64,000 bases of DNA from Streptomyces cyanogenus (GCF_017526105.1 NZ_CP071839.1:1364001-1428000), one strand, 5' to 3'. Counted from the stretch's first letter, positions 1 through 9,181 are shown. Program-made: numbers and translations. The notes: generated from the letters alone by a model not told the origin.

Positions 1-1017
1 CCCCCGATGTGCCAGTACTCGGCCGAACCGGAGGGCCCGCTCACCGGCGCCCCGCACGACTGGCACTTCGCGCACTACGCCGCACGGGCCACCGGCGGCA
101 CCGGGCTGATCGTGGTGGAGGCCACCGCGGTCTCGCCCGAGGGCCGGATCTCCCCGTACGACCTCGGGCTGTGGAACGACACCCAGGTGGACGCCTTCCG
201 CCGGATCACCCGCTTCCTCGCCGCGCACGGCACCGTACCGGCGGTCCAGCTCGCCCATGCCGGCCGCAAGGCGTCGACCGACCGGCCGTGGAAGGGCGGC
301 GCGCCCGTCGGGCCGGAGGCGCACGGCTGGCAGCCGCTCGGCCCGAGCGCGCTGCCGTTCGACGAGGGCCACCCGGTGCCCACCGAGCTGACCGTCGAGC
401 GGATCGGCGAGATCGTCGGCCAGTTCGCCGCCGCCGCGCGCCGGGCGCGCGCCGCGGGCTTCGAGATCGTCGAGATCCACGGTGCCCACGGCTATCTGAT
501 CCACGAGTTCCTCTCCCCGCACTCCAACCACCGCACCGACGCCTACGGCGGCTCGTACGAGAACCGCGCCCGGTTCGCCCTCCAGGTCGTGGACGCCGTA
601 CGGGAGGTGTGGCCGGCGGACAAGCCGGTGTTCTTCCGCGTCTCGGCCACCGACTGGCTCCAGGACGGCGGCTGGACCCCGGAGGACACCGTCCGCCTCG
701 CCCACGACCTGCACGCCCACGGCGTCGACCTGCTCGACGTCTCGACCGGCGGCAACGCCCCCGGCGTGACCATCCCGGCCGAGCCGGGCTACCAGGTGCC
801 GTTCGCAGCCCGGGTGAGGAGCGAGACCCCGCTGCCCGTCGCCGCCGTGGGCCTGATCACCGAGACCGGGCAAGCCCGGAAGATCCTGGCGAACGGGGAA
901 GCCGACGCGGTGCTCCTCGGCCGCGAGCTGCTGCGCAACCCGTCCTGGGCCCGCCACGCCGCCCGTGAACTGGGCGCGGAGATCCGGGTGCCGGACCAGT
1001 ACCACCGCTCGCTCTGA
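1..1017 (+). CDS. Old Yellow Enzyme family NADH:flavin oxidoreductase, 5' end cut off
   Basis: FMN-dependent ene-reductase of the OYE/YqjM class, a cytosolic TIM-barrel enzyme that reduces activated C=C bonds with NAD(P)H. The frame is open from the first base and begins PPMCQYSA, a stretch that in this family lies about 20 residues into the protein, so the true start is upstream and the ATG at base 7 is internal. Family marks are VQLAHAGRKAS near bases 241-273, HGAHGYLIHEFLSP near 479-520 (substrate and flavin-binding His), NHRTDAYGGS near 526-555, and a C-terminal GRELLRNPSW. It converges with the P-type ATPase gene across a hairpin. The physiological substrate cannot be read from sequence. 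Confidence 0.9.
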   Translation, partial: PPMCQYSAEPEGPLTGAPHDWHFAHYAARATGGTGLIVVEATAVSPEGRISPYDLGLWNDTQVDAFRRITRFLAAHGTVPAVQLAHAGRKASTDRPWKGGAPVGPEAHGWQPLGPSALPFDEGHPVPTELTVERIGEIVGQFAAAARRARAAGFEIVEIHGAHGYLIHEFLSPHSNHRTDAYGGSYENRARFALQVVDAVREVWPADKPVFFRVSATDWLQDGGWTPEDTVRLAHDLHAHGVDLLDVSTGGNAPGVTIPAEPGYQVPFAARVRSETPLPVAAVGLITETGQARKILANGEADAVLLGRELLRNPSWARHAARELGAEIRVPDQYHRSL

Positions 1018-1019
1018 GT

Positions 1020-1044
1020 CCGGCACCCACGGGCGGGGTGCCGG
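1020..1044. terminator. Bidirectional hairpin between convergent genes
   Basis: Perfect 9-bp inverted repeat (CCGGCACCC / GGGTGCCGG) with a 7-nt loop. It fills the gap between the OYE stop and the stop codon of the converging P-type ATPase gene. There is no T-run, as is usual for actinobacterial terminators. Confidence 0.7.
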
Positions 1045-4000
1045 TCACGTCGGCAGCAGGCGGCTGACGGTTCGTTCCAGGCGGGGCAGGGTGCGCTGGC
1101 CCGCCAGGGCGAGCGCGATCGCGGCCACCACACCGGCCCAGGCGACCGGGCCGAGCGGGGTGCAGCCGAACGCGCGGCTGAGGCCCGGGGTCTGCACCAT
1201 GGCCACGAGGGCCAGCGCGGAGCCGAGCGAGGTGACCTGCACCAGCCGGCTGTCCCGCCGGTCGAGCAGGGTCTGCACGAGCTGGGTGCCGACCACGCCG
1301 CACAGCGCCATGGTGCTGGAGCGGCGGGCGGTGCCCGGCGTGAAGCGGCCGATCAGCCAGGCCGTGACCGCGCCCAGGCAGGTGGTCAGGGCCCGGTGCC
1401 GGATCTGCCGCAGCAGCGGGTCGCCCAGCACCACGGCCGCCTCCTCCACGTGTCCCAGGTCCGCCTCGCCCTCCTTCTCCGTCACGGCCACCGCCATCGA
1501 CGGGAACAGGTCGGTGAAGAGGTTCACCATGAGCATCTGCCGGGTGGACAGCGGCGCCCGCCCGGACAGCAGCGTGCCGAGGATGCCGAACCCGACCTCG
1601 CCCGCGTTGCCGCCGATCAGGATGGCGATCGCGTCGGCCACGCTGTGCCACAGCGCGCGGCCCTCACCGACCGCGTCGATCAGCACCGTCAGGTCGTCGT
1701 CGGTCAGCACGATGTCCGCGGCGTTGCGCGCGGCGGCCGAACCCCGCGCGTTGATGCCGACGCCGATGTCGGCGGCCCGGATCGCCGCGGCGTCGTTGGC
1801 GCCGTCACCGACCATGCCGACCACCCGGCCCGCGTCCCGCAGCGCCTCCACGACCTGGAGCTTCTGCTCGGGCGCCACCCGGGCCACCACGCCCGCGTCG
1901 CGCAGCATCCGGGCCCGGGCCGCGCGGTCGGCCGCGGCCAGCTCGTCGCCGGTGACCACCACGGTGTCCTCCGGCCAGCCCAGGTCGGCGGCGATCGACC
2001 GCGCGGTCTGCGGGTGGTCGCCGGTGAGCATGACAGGTCGTACGCCCGCCCCGTTCAGCCCGTGCACCAGCGCCGTCGAGGTCTCGCGTGCCACGTCGGA
2101 CAGCGCCAGCAGTCCGGTGAACTCCAGGTCGCCGAGCGGCCGTTCCAGGGCGTCCGTCTCCGGCTCGCCGGCGCCGAGCCGGCGTTCGGCCACCGCCAGC
2201 ACCCGCAGGCCGTCCCCGGCCAGCGCGTGCGCGGTCTCCGAGGCCCGGTCGGACAGCCCGGTGCAGGCGGGCAGCACGGTCTCCGGGGCGCCCTTGACCA
2301 CCAGCACGGGCGGCCCGTCGCCACTGCGGCCGACGGCGGCGGCGTAGCCGCGCGCGGCCTCGAACGGCAGGTCGGCGAGCTGGGTCCAGTCCGGGTCGGA
2401 CGGCGCGGCGGCGAGCACGGCCTCGTCGGTGGCGTGCACCGGCCGGTCGGAGTCGCCGTTCATGCGCGGGCAGGCCCGGGCGGCTGCCCGGACGGTCTCC
2501 TCGGATCCGGGGTCGGTCACCCCGCGGACCGTGCCCTCGGCGTCGGAGGTGCGCACCAGCCGCAGCCGGTTCTCGGTGAGCGTGCCGGTCTTGTCGAAGC
2601 AGATGGTGTCCATCCGGCCCAGCGCCTCCAGCGCGCGCGGGGTGCGCACCAGGACACCGCCCCGGCTCAGCCGGCGGGCGGCCGCCAGCTGCGCCACCGT
2701 CGCCACCAGCGGCAGCCCCTCCGGGACGGCCGCCACGGCCACCGCCACCCCGCCGCTGACCGCCTCGCGGATCGGGGTGCCGCGCAGCAGCGCCAGGCCC
2801 GTCACCCCGGCACCGCCCGCCAGGGTCAGCGGCAGCGCCTTGCGGGTGAGTTCCTGGAGCCGGGCCTGGACGCCGCCGGCCGGAGGCGTGCGGGCGGCGA
2901 GGTGGACGGCACGGGCGGCCTCGGTACGGTCGCCGGTGTCGACCACGATGGCCCGGGCCTCGCCCGCCACCACGGTCGTTCCCTCGAAGAGCATGCAGCT
3001 CCGGTCGGCGACCGCGGCGTGCGGGGTGGGGTCCGTCTGCTTCTCCACCGGCAGCGACTCGCCGGTCAGGGCGGACTCGTCCACCTCCAGCCCCTCCTGC
3101 CACAGCAGCCGGGCGTCGGCGGGCACCACGTCGTCCGTCTTGAGCTGGATGACATCGCCCGGCCGGAGGTTGCCCGCCTCCACGGTGCGGGTGCCGCCGG
3201 CCGGTGCCTCGGCCTCCGGCGGCACCAGGCGCGCCTTCTGCTGCTGTTCCGCGACCAGTCCGGACAGCGCGCGCTCGGCCCGCAGCCGCTGGACGCCGCC
3301 GACCAGGGCGTTCAGGTCGAGGGCGCCGACGACGAGCAGCGCGTCCACGACGGAGCCGAGGAGCGCCGACGCCGCCGAGCCCACCGCCAGGACCGGGGTG
3401 AGCGGGTCCTGGAGCTCCCCGCGGACGGCGCGGCCGAGCCGGTAGGACCAGCGCGCGGGCGCGGCGGCCGGGTGTCCGGTGACGGTCCGGGCCGCCTTGC
3501 GCATCCGGGCGGCCAGCGGGTTTTCGGTGTCGGGGGCCGGTTCGTGTGCCAGCCGGTCCCGGGCCTCGTCCGGGTCCAGCTCGTGCCAGTGCACCCGGGG
3601 CCGCGGATGCGGGGCGCCGGCCGCCGCCACGCCGAACGCGGCCCCCGCCCCGGCCAGCAGCGCCGCCGCGGCACCGACGTCGACGGGCGCGTGCCGGAGC
3701 CCCGGCAGCACGGATCGGCGGCCGCGTCCGCCGCCGGACTCGCCGATGGCGACGAGCAGTCCGGACAGCGCGGCACCGGAGCGGGCCAGCGTCTGGGCCC
3801 GGCGGCCGACCCGGCGGGCGGCCGGGATCGCGGTCAGCACCCGCCACATGTCGGGCAGTCCGTGCAGGGCGAGGATGTCGGCGTGCCAGACCACCGCGCC
3901 GTCCCGGTCGGTCAGCGCGACCGCGACATCGGCGGCCCGCAGCGCGGCCAGCACGTCGTGCTCGCCGGCCGTGCGCACCCGGGCGGCCACCAGTACGGCG

Positions 4001-5316
4001 CCCTCGTCGCCGCGCGCCTCGTACACGACGTCGTCCAGCGGCCGGCGGGCGTCGACGACCTGGTCGGCGAGACCGGTGTAGTCCTCCAGCGCCGGGTCGT
4101 CCACGAGCACGACCCGGAGCCCGGCCCGGCGGGCGGCGTCCAGCACCGGCTCGGTCCAGGCGTCGGGCTCGCCGTTCTCGGTGCGCAGCGCGCTCGGGTG
4201 CAGGACGACGGTGCCGGCCATCTCCAGCTCGCGCAGCCGCTCCGGGTCGCGGACCAGGACGCCCGTGCGGGCCAGGGCGGCGCTCAGCACGGCGTGGAAG
4301 GCGGCGGGACCGTAGCGGGCGGCCTTCGGGGAGCCGGCCAGCACCGCCTCCGCAGCCTCGGCGCCGTCGTGTTTGACCAGCAGGGTGGCCGCGGCGCCCA
4401 GGAGGCTGCCGGCGGAGGCGTGGGCCGCGTACTCCTGGGCCGGGGAGACGCGCAGCGGCGGGCGCGGCGGGCCGTCCGGGCCCGCGCCGAGGCTGACCCG
4501 GTCGGGCGCGCACAGTTGGTCGTGCACCGCGTCGAAGGCGGCGGAGCGGGCCACCGTCTCGGCCACCTGGCAGGCCCGCAGGGCACCGTCGAGCACCAGG
4601 GAGGTGGGGGTCTGGCCGGCGCCGTGCACGGCGGCGTTCGCGCAGGCCAGTGCGAGGTCCATGCGGGCGTCGCCGAGCCGGGAGCGCAGCCAGGCGCGGA
4701 AGCGCGGGTTCTCCCGCAGCAGGGTCACGACCGCGGTCAGCATGCGGGGCGAGGGCGGCAGCCGCAGCGCGTACGCGGTGAGGGCGACGGCGATACCGAG
4801 GCCGTCGGCCGCGAGCGTGGCCGACGCCGCGCGCACCCCGGCCGGGTCGGCCGGATGCGTGGTCTCCTCCACGTCGCCGGCCGCCAGGACCAGTCCGTGC
4901 CGCTCGGCGAGGCCGGCCGCGTGCTCCAGGACCCGGTCGGCGGCCTCCTCACCGGTCGCGGTCACCACCAGGCGGGCGAGTCCCTGGTCCCAGTAGGCGA
5001 CGAGCACCTCGGGGTGGTCCTCCAGCGCCTCGGCCATCCGGCGCGCCAGGTGGGCCGTACCGCCCGCGTGCCGCGCGTGGTCCGGTTCCAGGGGCCGCAC
5101 CGCCAGGTGGGCGCGGGCGCCGGAGCGCCAGTGGTCACCGGCGCCGGGCAGCGCGTTGCGGGCCACTCGCGCCACCCGCGCGGCGGCGTCCGCGCCGCGC
5201 ACGCCGGCGCGGGCGGTTCCGGCGGCGGCTCCGGCGGCCAGTCCGACCGCCGGAGCCGCCGCCTGTGCGAGCCGGCGGGCTGCGGCCGACGGCGCTGTCA
5301 GCAGACCGAGCACCAT
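1045..5316 (-). CDS. Very large P-type cation-transporting ATPase (CtpI/CtpH-like)
   Basis: Membrane cation pump of 1423 aa, about twice the usual length. The C-terminal half carries the P-type core: TGES at 751-754 (actuator), PEGLP at 865-869 in a membrane helix, phosphorylated D908 in DKTGTLT, and GDGAND at 1170-1175. A C-terminal helix bundle ends the protein. PEGLP is the type II (Ca/Na,K-like) signature; the CPx motif of heavy-metal pumps is absent. The first roughly 650 residues are an extension with a degenerate HMA-like stretch (HPEVLVAYWDQGLARLVV) lacking CxxC. That architecture matches mycobacterial CtpI/CtpH, whose substrates are unsettled. The ATG at 5316 is chosen because GAGGAGG lies just upstream; the open frame runs further 5' but is low-complexity. 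The preceding gene stops 7 nt upstream, so the two are probably co-translated. Confidence 0.88.
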   Translation of the reverse strand: MVLGLLTAPSAAARRLAQAAAPAVGLAAGAAAGTARAGVRGADAAARVARVARNALPGAGDHWRSGARAHLAVRPLEPDHARHAGGTAHLARRMAEALEDHPEVLVAYWDQGLARLVVTATGEEAADRVLEHAAGLAERHGLVLAAGDVEETTHPADPAGVRAASATLAADGLGIAVALTAYALRLPPSPRMLTAVVTLLRENPRFRAWLRSRLGDARMDLALACANAAVHGAGQTPTSLVLDGALRACQVAETVARSAAFDAVHDQLCAPDRVSLGAGPDGPPRPPLRVSPAQEYAAHASAGSLLGAAATLLVKHDGAEAAEAVLAGSPKAARYGPAAFHAVLSAALARTGVLVRDPERLRELEMAGTVVLHPSALRTENGEPDAWTEPVLDAARRAGLRVVLVDDPALEDYTGLADQVVDARRPLDDVVYEARGDEGAVLVAARVRTAGEHDVLAALRAADVAVALTDRDGAVVWHADILALHGLPDMWRVLTAIPAARRVGRRAQTLARSGAALSGLLVAIGESGGGRGRRSVLPGLRHAPVDVGAAAALLAGAGAAFGVAAAGAPHPRPRVHWHELDPDEARDRLAHEPAPDTENPLAARMRKAARTVTGHPAAAPARWSYRLGRAVRGELQDPLTPVLAVGSAASALLGSVVDALLVVGALDLNALVGGVQRLRAERALSGLVAEQQQKARLVPPEAEAPAGGTRTVEAGNLRPGDVIQLKTDDVVPADARLLWQEGLEVDESALTGESLPVEKQTDPTPHAAVADRSCMLFEGTTVVAGEARAIVVDTGDRTEAARAVHLAARTPPAGGVQARLQELTRKALPLTLAGGAGVTGLALLRGTPIREAVSGGVAVAVAAVPEGLPLVATVAQLAAARRLSRGGVLVRTPRALEALGRMDTICFDKTGTLTENRLRLVRTSDAEGTVRGVTDPGSEETVRAAARACPRMNGDSDRPVHATDEAVLAAAPSDPDWTQLADLPFEAARGYAAAVGRSGDGPPVLVVKGAPETVLPACTGLSDRASETAHALAGDGLRVLAVAERRLGAGEPETDALERPLGDLEFTGLLALSDVARETSTALVHGLNGAGVRPVMLTGDHPQTARSIAADLGWPEDTVVVTGDELAAADRAARARMLRDAGVVARVAPEQKLQVVEALRDAGRVVGMVGDGANDAAAIRAADIGVGINARGSAAARNAADIVLTDDDLTVLIDAVGEGRALWHSVADAIAILIGGNAGEVGFGILGTLLSGRAPLSTRQMLMVNLFTDLFPSMAVAVTEKEGEADLGHVEEAAVVLGDPLLRQIRHRALTTCLGAVTAWLIGRFTPGTARRSSTMALCGVVGTQLVQTLLDRRDSRLVQVTSLGSALALVAMVQTPGLSRAFGCTPLGPVAWAGVVAAIALALAGQRTLPRLERTVSRLLPT

Positions 5317-5323
5317 GGCCTCC

Positions 5324-5875
5324 TCAGAGTGTGGTGCGGTCGGGCCGTGCGGTGGGCCCGAGGGGACCGGTGGACGTTCTGGCCGCCGACGCCCGGATGC
5401 CGTGGGCCGCCTCGGGCGGACTGGCTGTCTCGGGATGACCGGTACGGCCGGAGGCGTGGCTGCCGGAGGCGTGCGTGCCCGGGGCGTGGCCACCCGCGGA
5501 CGTCTCGGTCCCGGTGGCCGCACGGGCGTGCCCGTGGCCCCCGCCACCGGACCTGAGGGCGGCGGTGCCGAGGTCGTGGGCGGGTTCGGACCGCTGCGCG
5601 CCCGCGTCCCCGCGGTCCGCCGGCCGGGGCTGGGTGAGCCAGGCCACCGCCGCGCCGGTGAGCGCCACGGGCCACTCGACCACGCCCACGGCACCGAGCA
5701 CCCCGGCCCCCGCGTACACGGCCATGCGCCGGCCGCGGGGCGAGACCGCGCCGACCTTGTCCAGTGTTTCCTCCGCGGCCCTGGTCACCGTTTCGGCGCC
5801 GGGCACCCTGCGCAGGACCGAGGCCGCGCCGCGCAGGGGCGCCGTGAGGACCGACGACGACTTCTGCTCAGCCAT
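5324..5875 (-). CDS. Small membrane protein with His-rich tail, partner of the P-type ATPase
   Basis: Protein of 183 aa that I do not recognise as a named family. Residues about 1-45 are a polar helix-forming segment (MAEQKSSSVLTAPLRGAAS), followed by one or two hydrophobic segments (VYAGAGVLGAVGVVEWPVAL). The C-terminal tail of about 100 residues is rich in Gly, Ala and Thr and holds eight His in patterns such as GHGH and GTHASGSHASG. The start at 5875 has GAGGAG upstream. The stop lies 7 nt before the ATPase start codon, so the two form an operon and the ATPase ribosome site overlaps this gene's end. I infer a membrane-anchored accessory or metal-binding partner of the pump; the metal-binding idea rests only on His content. 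Confidence 0.7.
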   Translation of the reverse strand: MAEQKSSSVLTAPLRGAASVLRRVPGAETVTRAAEETLDKVGAVSPRGRRMAVYAGAGVLGAVGVVEWPVALTGAAVAWLTQPRPADRGDAGAQRSEPAHDLGTAALRSGGGGHGHARAATGTETSAGGHAPGTHASGSHASGRTGHPETASPPEAAHGIRASAARTSTGPLGPTARPDRTTL

Positions 5876-6052
5876 GACTCTCCTCGGGTGAGATCGTGCG
5901 TGGCCCACCGAGTGCCCGCGACGGTGCTGGTCATCCCCTCTTTCCTCAAGGAACGCCACCTCTTCCCAGGGAACGCCACGGATCCCTCCGGCGCTACCGC
6001 GCCCCGTGCGCGGCCGCCCCGTGCGCGGCCGCCCGCGTCCAAAGGCGCGGCT

Positions 6053-6515
6053 TCAGGAGATGTGCCGGAACAGCCTCTCGGGCACGGCCTCGGCGAGGAC
6101 CCGGTACCCCTCGGGGTCGAGGTGCAGCCAGTCCCCGGCGCGCCGCGCGGGCAGCAGCCGACCGGGGTCCGCGGGGTCCCGTACCGCCCGGTCGAAGTCG
6201 ATCACCGCGTCGAAGTGGCCGGGGGTGCGGATCCAGGCGTCGACGCGCTGCCGGCCGGCCACCCGCTCCCCCGCCGGATCGTCGTACAGGGTGCTGCCGC
6301 CGATCGGGGTGAGGGTCGCGCGCGGCGATCAGGTCGTCGGTCACCGCGCGCTGCGCTTCGGGGGCGTCGGCGGTGCCGATGTCGTCGACGCCCTCGAAGA
6401 CGATCAGCCGGCTCACCCCGCTGCGGGGAGAGGACGTCCCGGCCGAGGCGGGCGAGCACGTTGGGGCCGAGCCCGTCGTCGAGGACGGCGATGTCCGCGG
6501 TGGCCGGGCGGCTGT
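6053..6515 (-). pseudogene. SGNH/GDSL hydrolase, frameshifted 3' remnant
   Basis: Remnant of an extracellular SGNH-hydrolase (lipase/esterase) gene in three pieces. Reading 5' to 3' on the minus strand: AVLDDGLGPNVLARLGRDVL in one frame, then SRLIVFEGVDDIGTADAPEA with part of the family's N-D motif region in a second frame, then TLTPIGGSTLYDD through WLHLDPEGYRVLAEAVPE in a third. About 15-20 residues normally found between the second and third pieces are missing, and the catalytic GDS block at the N-terminus is absent. The D-x-x-H catalytic pair (DWLHLDPEGY) is still visible. The gene cannot make a functional enzyme. Confidence 0.75.
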
Positions 6516-6653
6516 GCGGCTGTGCGGCTGTGCGGGCGGTCGTAGGAGCGGTCGGGCCGGCAAGGAGCCGCCCACCAACGGTTCCGGCCCGGACGGCACG
6601 CGCTGCAAGTACTCCGCGAATACTCCGCCTGACATCACCTGCAAGTGAGCAGG

Positions 6654-6685
6654 ACGGGCCGGGCCGCGGCGGCGGCCCGGCCCGT
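6654..6685 (-). terminator. Strong hairpin terminator after benE
   Basis: Perfect 14-bp stem (ACGGGCCGGGCCGC and its complement) with a 4-nt loop, beginning two bases past the stop codon of the BenE-like gene on the minus strand. Confidence 0.75.
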
Positions 6686-6687
6686 GC

Positions 6688-8100
6688 TCACGCCTCGGCC
6701 GTCCGCCGGCGCCACCGCCCGGACAGGACGAGGTGGGCGGCGACGCCGAACACCAGGCCCCAGAAGGCGGAGCCGATGCCGAACAGGGTGACGCCGGAGG
6801 CGGTGGCCAGGAACGTGATCAGCGCGGCCTCGCGGTCCTTCTCCTCCTTGACCGCGCCGGTGATGCCGCCGGCCAGCGCCCCGAACAGGGCCACGCCGGC
6901 GATGGCGGCGACCAGTTCCTTCGGCAGCCCGGCGAAGAAGGCCACCAGTGTGGATCCGAAGGCACCGATCAGCAGGTAGAAGGCGCCGCACGAGACACCG
7001 GCCACGTAGCGCCGCCGCGGGTCGGGGTGCGACTCCGGGCCCGTGCAGATCGCGGCGGTGATCGCGGCCAGGTTGATCGCATGCGACCCGAAGGGGGCGA
7101 GCGCGGTGGAGACCAGTCCGGTGGTGCCGATGAGCAGGCGGTCCTCGGGCCGGTATCCGGAGGCGGTCAGCACCGCCATGCCGGGGGCGTTCTGCGAGGC
7201 CAGGGTGGCCAGGGTCAACGGCACCGCGATGCCGACGAGCGAGGCCACGGAGAATTCCGGCGTGGTCAGCACCGGCCGCGCCAGTTCCATCGTGCCGACG
7301 TGGACGTGCAGCCGGGAGGTGGCCGCGCTGGCGACGACCCCCACGGCGAGCGCGATCAGCACCGCGTACCGCGGCAGCAGCCGCTTGGCCACGAGGTAGG
7401 CCAGCAGCACGGATCCCGCGATCACCGGCGCCGTTCCCAGCGAGGTGAACACATGGGTGCCGAAGCTGAACAGGATGCCCGCCAGCATCGCCGAGACCAC
7501 CGCCGCGGGTACCTGGCGCATCAGCCATCCGAACACCCCGGTGAGCCCGATCAGCGTGATGACGGCACCGGTGATGAGGAACGCGCCGATGGCCTCGGCG
7601 TAGGAGTACGCGCCGAGGCTGGTCACCAGCAGTGCCGCGCCCGGCGTGGACCAGGCGGTGATGACCGGTATTCGGGTGCGCAGGCTCAGCCCGATGCAGG
7701 TCAGACCGCTGCCGATGGAGATGGCCCACACCCAGGAACTGGTCTGCGCGGTGTCGAGGTGTCCGGCCGAGGCCGCCGCGAGCACGATGACCAGCGGTCC
7801 CGAGTACGACACGACGACGGCCACGAGGCCGGCGAGCACGGCGGACAGGGACGCGTCGCGCAGCAGCCGGGGCCGGGGCGCCGGCTCTATCTCTGCGACC
7901 GCTTCCGGTTCTCCGGCCGGTTCCGGGCCCCCGGCCGATGCCGATCTCCTGGCCGATTCCCGTCCCCCGGCCGATTCCGGTCTTCCGGATGGTTCCGGTC
8001 CCCCGGGCCGCTCCGGTGCGGAGCGGCCGGCAGCGGAGGGCGGCGCGGCGGTGTGCGCCGCGCCTGGAGTGGTGTCTGTCTCGGGGGGCTCGGGGCTCAA
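6688..8100 (-). CDS. benE: BenE-type benzoate/H+ symporter family membrane protein
   Basis: Inner-membrane transporter of the BenE family (benzoate:proton symport in characterised members), 470 aa. A polar, Glu/Pro/Ser/Gly-rich N-terminal tail of about 65 residues precedes roughly 12 hydrophobic segments starting at SAVLAGLVAVVVSYSGPLVI. Family-typical stretches include ITAWSTPGAALLVTSLG, QNAPGMAVLTASGYRP and PFGSHAINLAAITAAIC. The start is the least certain part: the only plausible site is a TTG at 8100 preceded by GAAGGAAGA. The open frame continues upstream but becomes non-protein-like. The long N-terminal tail with repeated GRFPSPGR-like coding DNA is unusual for the family. A PaaX-type regulator lies upstream, suggesting a link to aromatic-acid metabolism, though no catabolic genes are present. 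Confidence 0.82.
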   Translation of the reverse strand: MSPEPPETDTTPGAAHTAAPPSAAGRSAPERPGGPEPSGRPESAGGRESARRSASAGGPEPAGEPEAVAEIEPAPRPRLLRDASLSAVLAGLVAVVVSYSGPLVIVLAAASAGHLDTAQTSSWVWAISIGSGLTCIGLSLRTRIPVITAWSTPGAALLVTSLGAYSYAEAIGAFLITGAVITLIGLTGVFGWLMRQVPAAVVSAMLAGILFSFGTHVFTSLGTAPVIAGSVLLAYLVAKRLLPRYAVLIALAVGVVASAATSRLHVHVGTMELARPVLTTPEFSVASLVGIAVPLTLATLASQNAPGMAVLTASGYRPEDRLLIGTTGLVSTALAPFGSHAINLAAITAAICTGPESHPDPRRRYVAGVSCGAFYLLIGAFGSTLVAFFAGLPKELVAAIAGVALFGALAGGITGAVKEEKDREAALITFLATASGVTLFGIGSAFWGLVFGVAAHLVLSGRWRRRTAEA

Positions 8101-8119
8101 GGTCTTCCTTCGCGGCCCG

Positions 8120-8305
8120 TTACAGGGCCTGTTCCAGGTCGGCGACGAGATCGGCCGGGCTCTTAGGGCCGATGGACTGACGGACCATGTCCTTCGGTGC
8201 GGTGCGGTCCGGCCCCTCGAAGGTATAACGGTGTTCGACGAGACTTCCCACGCCGCCCGACGAAGTGCCACGGAGGAAGAGTTGGCAGTTCCAGGCGATG
8301 CGCAC
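8120..8305 (-). CDS. Small protein of unknown function
   Basis: Possible 61-residue protein starting at a GTG (VRIAWNCQLFLRGTSSGG...) and ending LVADLEQAL with a TAA stop, which is rare in this genome. The sequence looks protein-like (LVEHRYTFEGPD, SIGPKSPADLVADLEQAL) but I recognise no domain. G/C at third codon positions is about 79 percent by hand count, clearly below the more than 90 percent of its neighbours, so it may be acquired or weakly constrained. No good Shine-Dalgarno site is evident. It lies 20 bp upstream of the benE start on the same strand and could be co-transcribed with it. It may instead be chance. Confidence 0.45.
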   Translation of the reverse strand: MRIAWNCQLFLRGTSSGGVGSLVEHRYTFEGPDRTAPKDMVRQSIGPKSPADLVADLEQAL

Positions 8306-8399
8306 ACCACCTGCTCGTAGCCGGGGCTGCCCCGTGCGCCGGGCCGCCGGGCGACCGAACGGCGCGCCCTGTGACGGAGGCGTTCCGCGGTGGGTGGGA

Positions 8400-9155
8400 C
8401 TACTCCCCTTCCCGCGCGTCCAGCGCCACGCCCAGCTCCCGCCGATAACCGGAGTACGCGGCGCGCAGTCTCTCTCCCGGCCAGTCGGCCGGCAGCAGGG
8501 CGGCCGGCAGGACGGGATCGGTGAGCAGGTGACGGACGGCCGCCGCGTAGGCGGTGAACCGGTCGGCCGGGTGGCCGGCCCGGGTCGCACGGTCGAGCAG
8601 GGCGCGCGCGGTGGCCGCCCAGTCGGCCAGCGGCCAGAGCCGGGCGGCCAGGTCGCCCGGCGGCTCGTCGGGGCGTGCGGTGCACGTCAGGGCCACCCGG
8701 TGCAGCGCGGCGGGCAGGGGGCGGTCGAGGTTGGCCGGGCGCAGCCACACGCCCTCGCGTAGTTCGGCCAGCCGCAGGGCCGCCAGCCGGGTGCGCAGGT
8801 CGGCGCGTTCGGCGGGGCCGCGACCGGTCGCCGTGATCACCACCATCTCCCAGTCGCCCTCCCACGCGCGCGTACGGGGCCGCACGGCCTCGTCCTGGCG
8901 GCGTTGCCGGGCCAGCAGCCGGTCGCTCAGCCGGTAGACGCCGTCCGCGCGCCGGAGGTCGCCGGCGGCCACCATCCGGCTCAGCGCGGCCCGCAGGGTG
9001 GAGCCGCCGATCCCGAACGGCTCCACGAGCCGGACCAGGTCCTTCACGGGCAGTTCGGGCGGGTGCACACCAAGGAGCAGACTCAGCACGACCGACCGGG
9101 CGGACAGCGGTCGCAGACCGGCCGCGTCGGGCTCCGCGGAGACGTTCATGCGCAT
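8400..9155 (-). CDS. PaaX-family transcriptional regulator
   Basis: DNA-binding repressor of 251 aa related to PaaX, which in characterised bacteria represses phenylacetate catabolism in response to phenylacetyl-CoA. The N-terminal winged-helix domain spans about residues 15-85 (SARSVVLSLLLGVHPPELPV, GIGGSTLRAALSRMVAAGDL, VYRLSDRLLARQRRQ). It is followed by the family's central domain (WEGDWEMVVITATGR) and a C-terminal domain (DWAATARALLDRATRAGHPADRF region). A second ATG two codons in is an equally possible start. It is divergent from the acyl-CoA dehydrogenase gene, with 71 bp between starts, so it probably controls that gene and perhaps the downstream BenE-like gene. No paa catabolic cluster is visible. 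Confidence 0.85.
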   Translation of the reverse strand: MRMNVSAEPDAAGLRPLSARSVVLSLLLGVHPPELPVKDLVRLVEPFGIGGSTLRAALSRMVAAGDLRRADGVYRLSDRLLARQRRQDEAVRPRTRAWEGDWEMVVITATGRGPAERADLRTRLAALRLAELREGVWLRPANLDRPLPAALHRVALTCTARPDEPPGDLAARLWPLADWAATARALLDRATRAGHPADRFTAYAAAVRHLLTDPVLPAALLPADWPGERLRAAYSGYRRELGVALDAREGE

Positions 9156-9181
9156 GACCCCGGACTCTACGTGCGCGCTCT

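Noticed and set aside
7..1017. ATG at base 7 as the real start of the Old Yellow Enzyme gene
   Set aside because: The frame is open to base 1 and PMCQY is an internal conserved motif in this family, so the gene is cut by the window edge.
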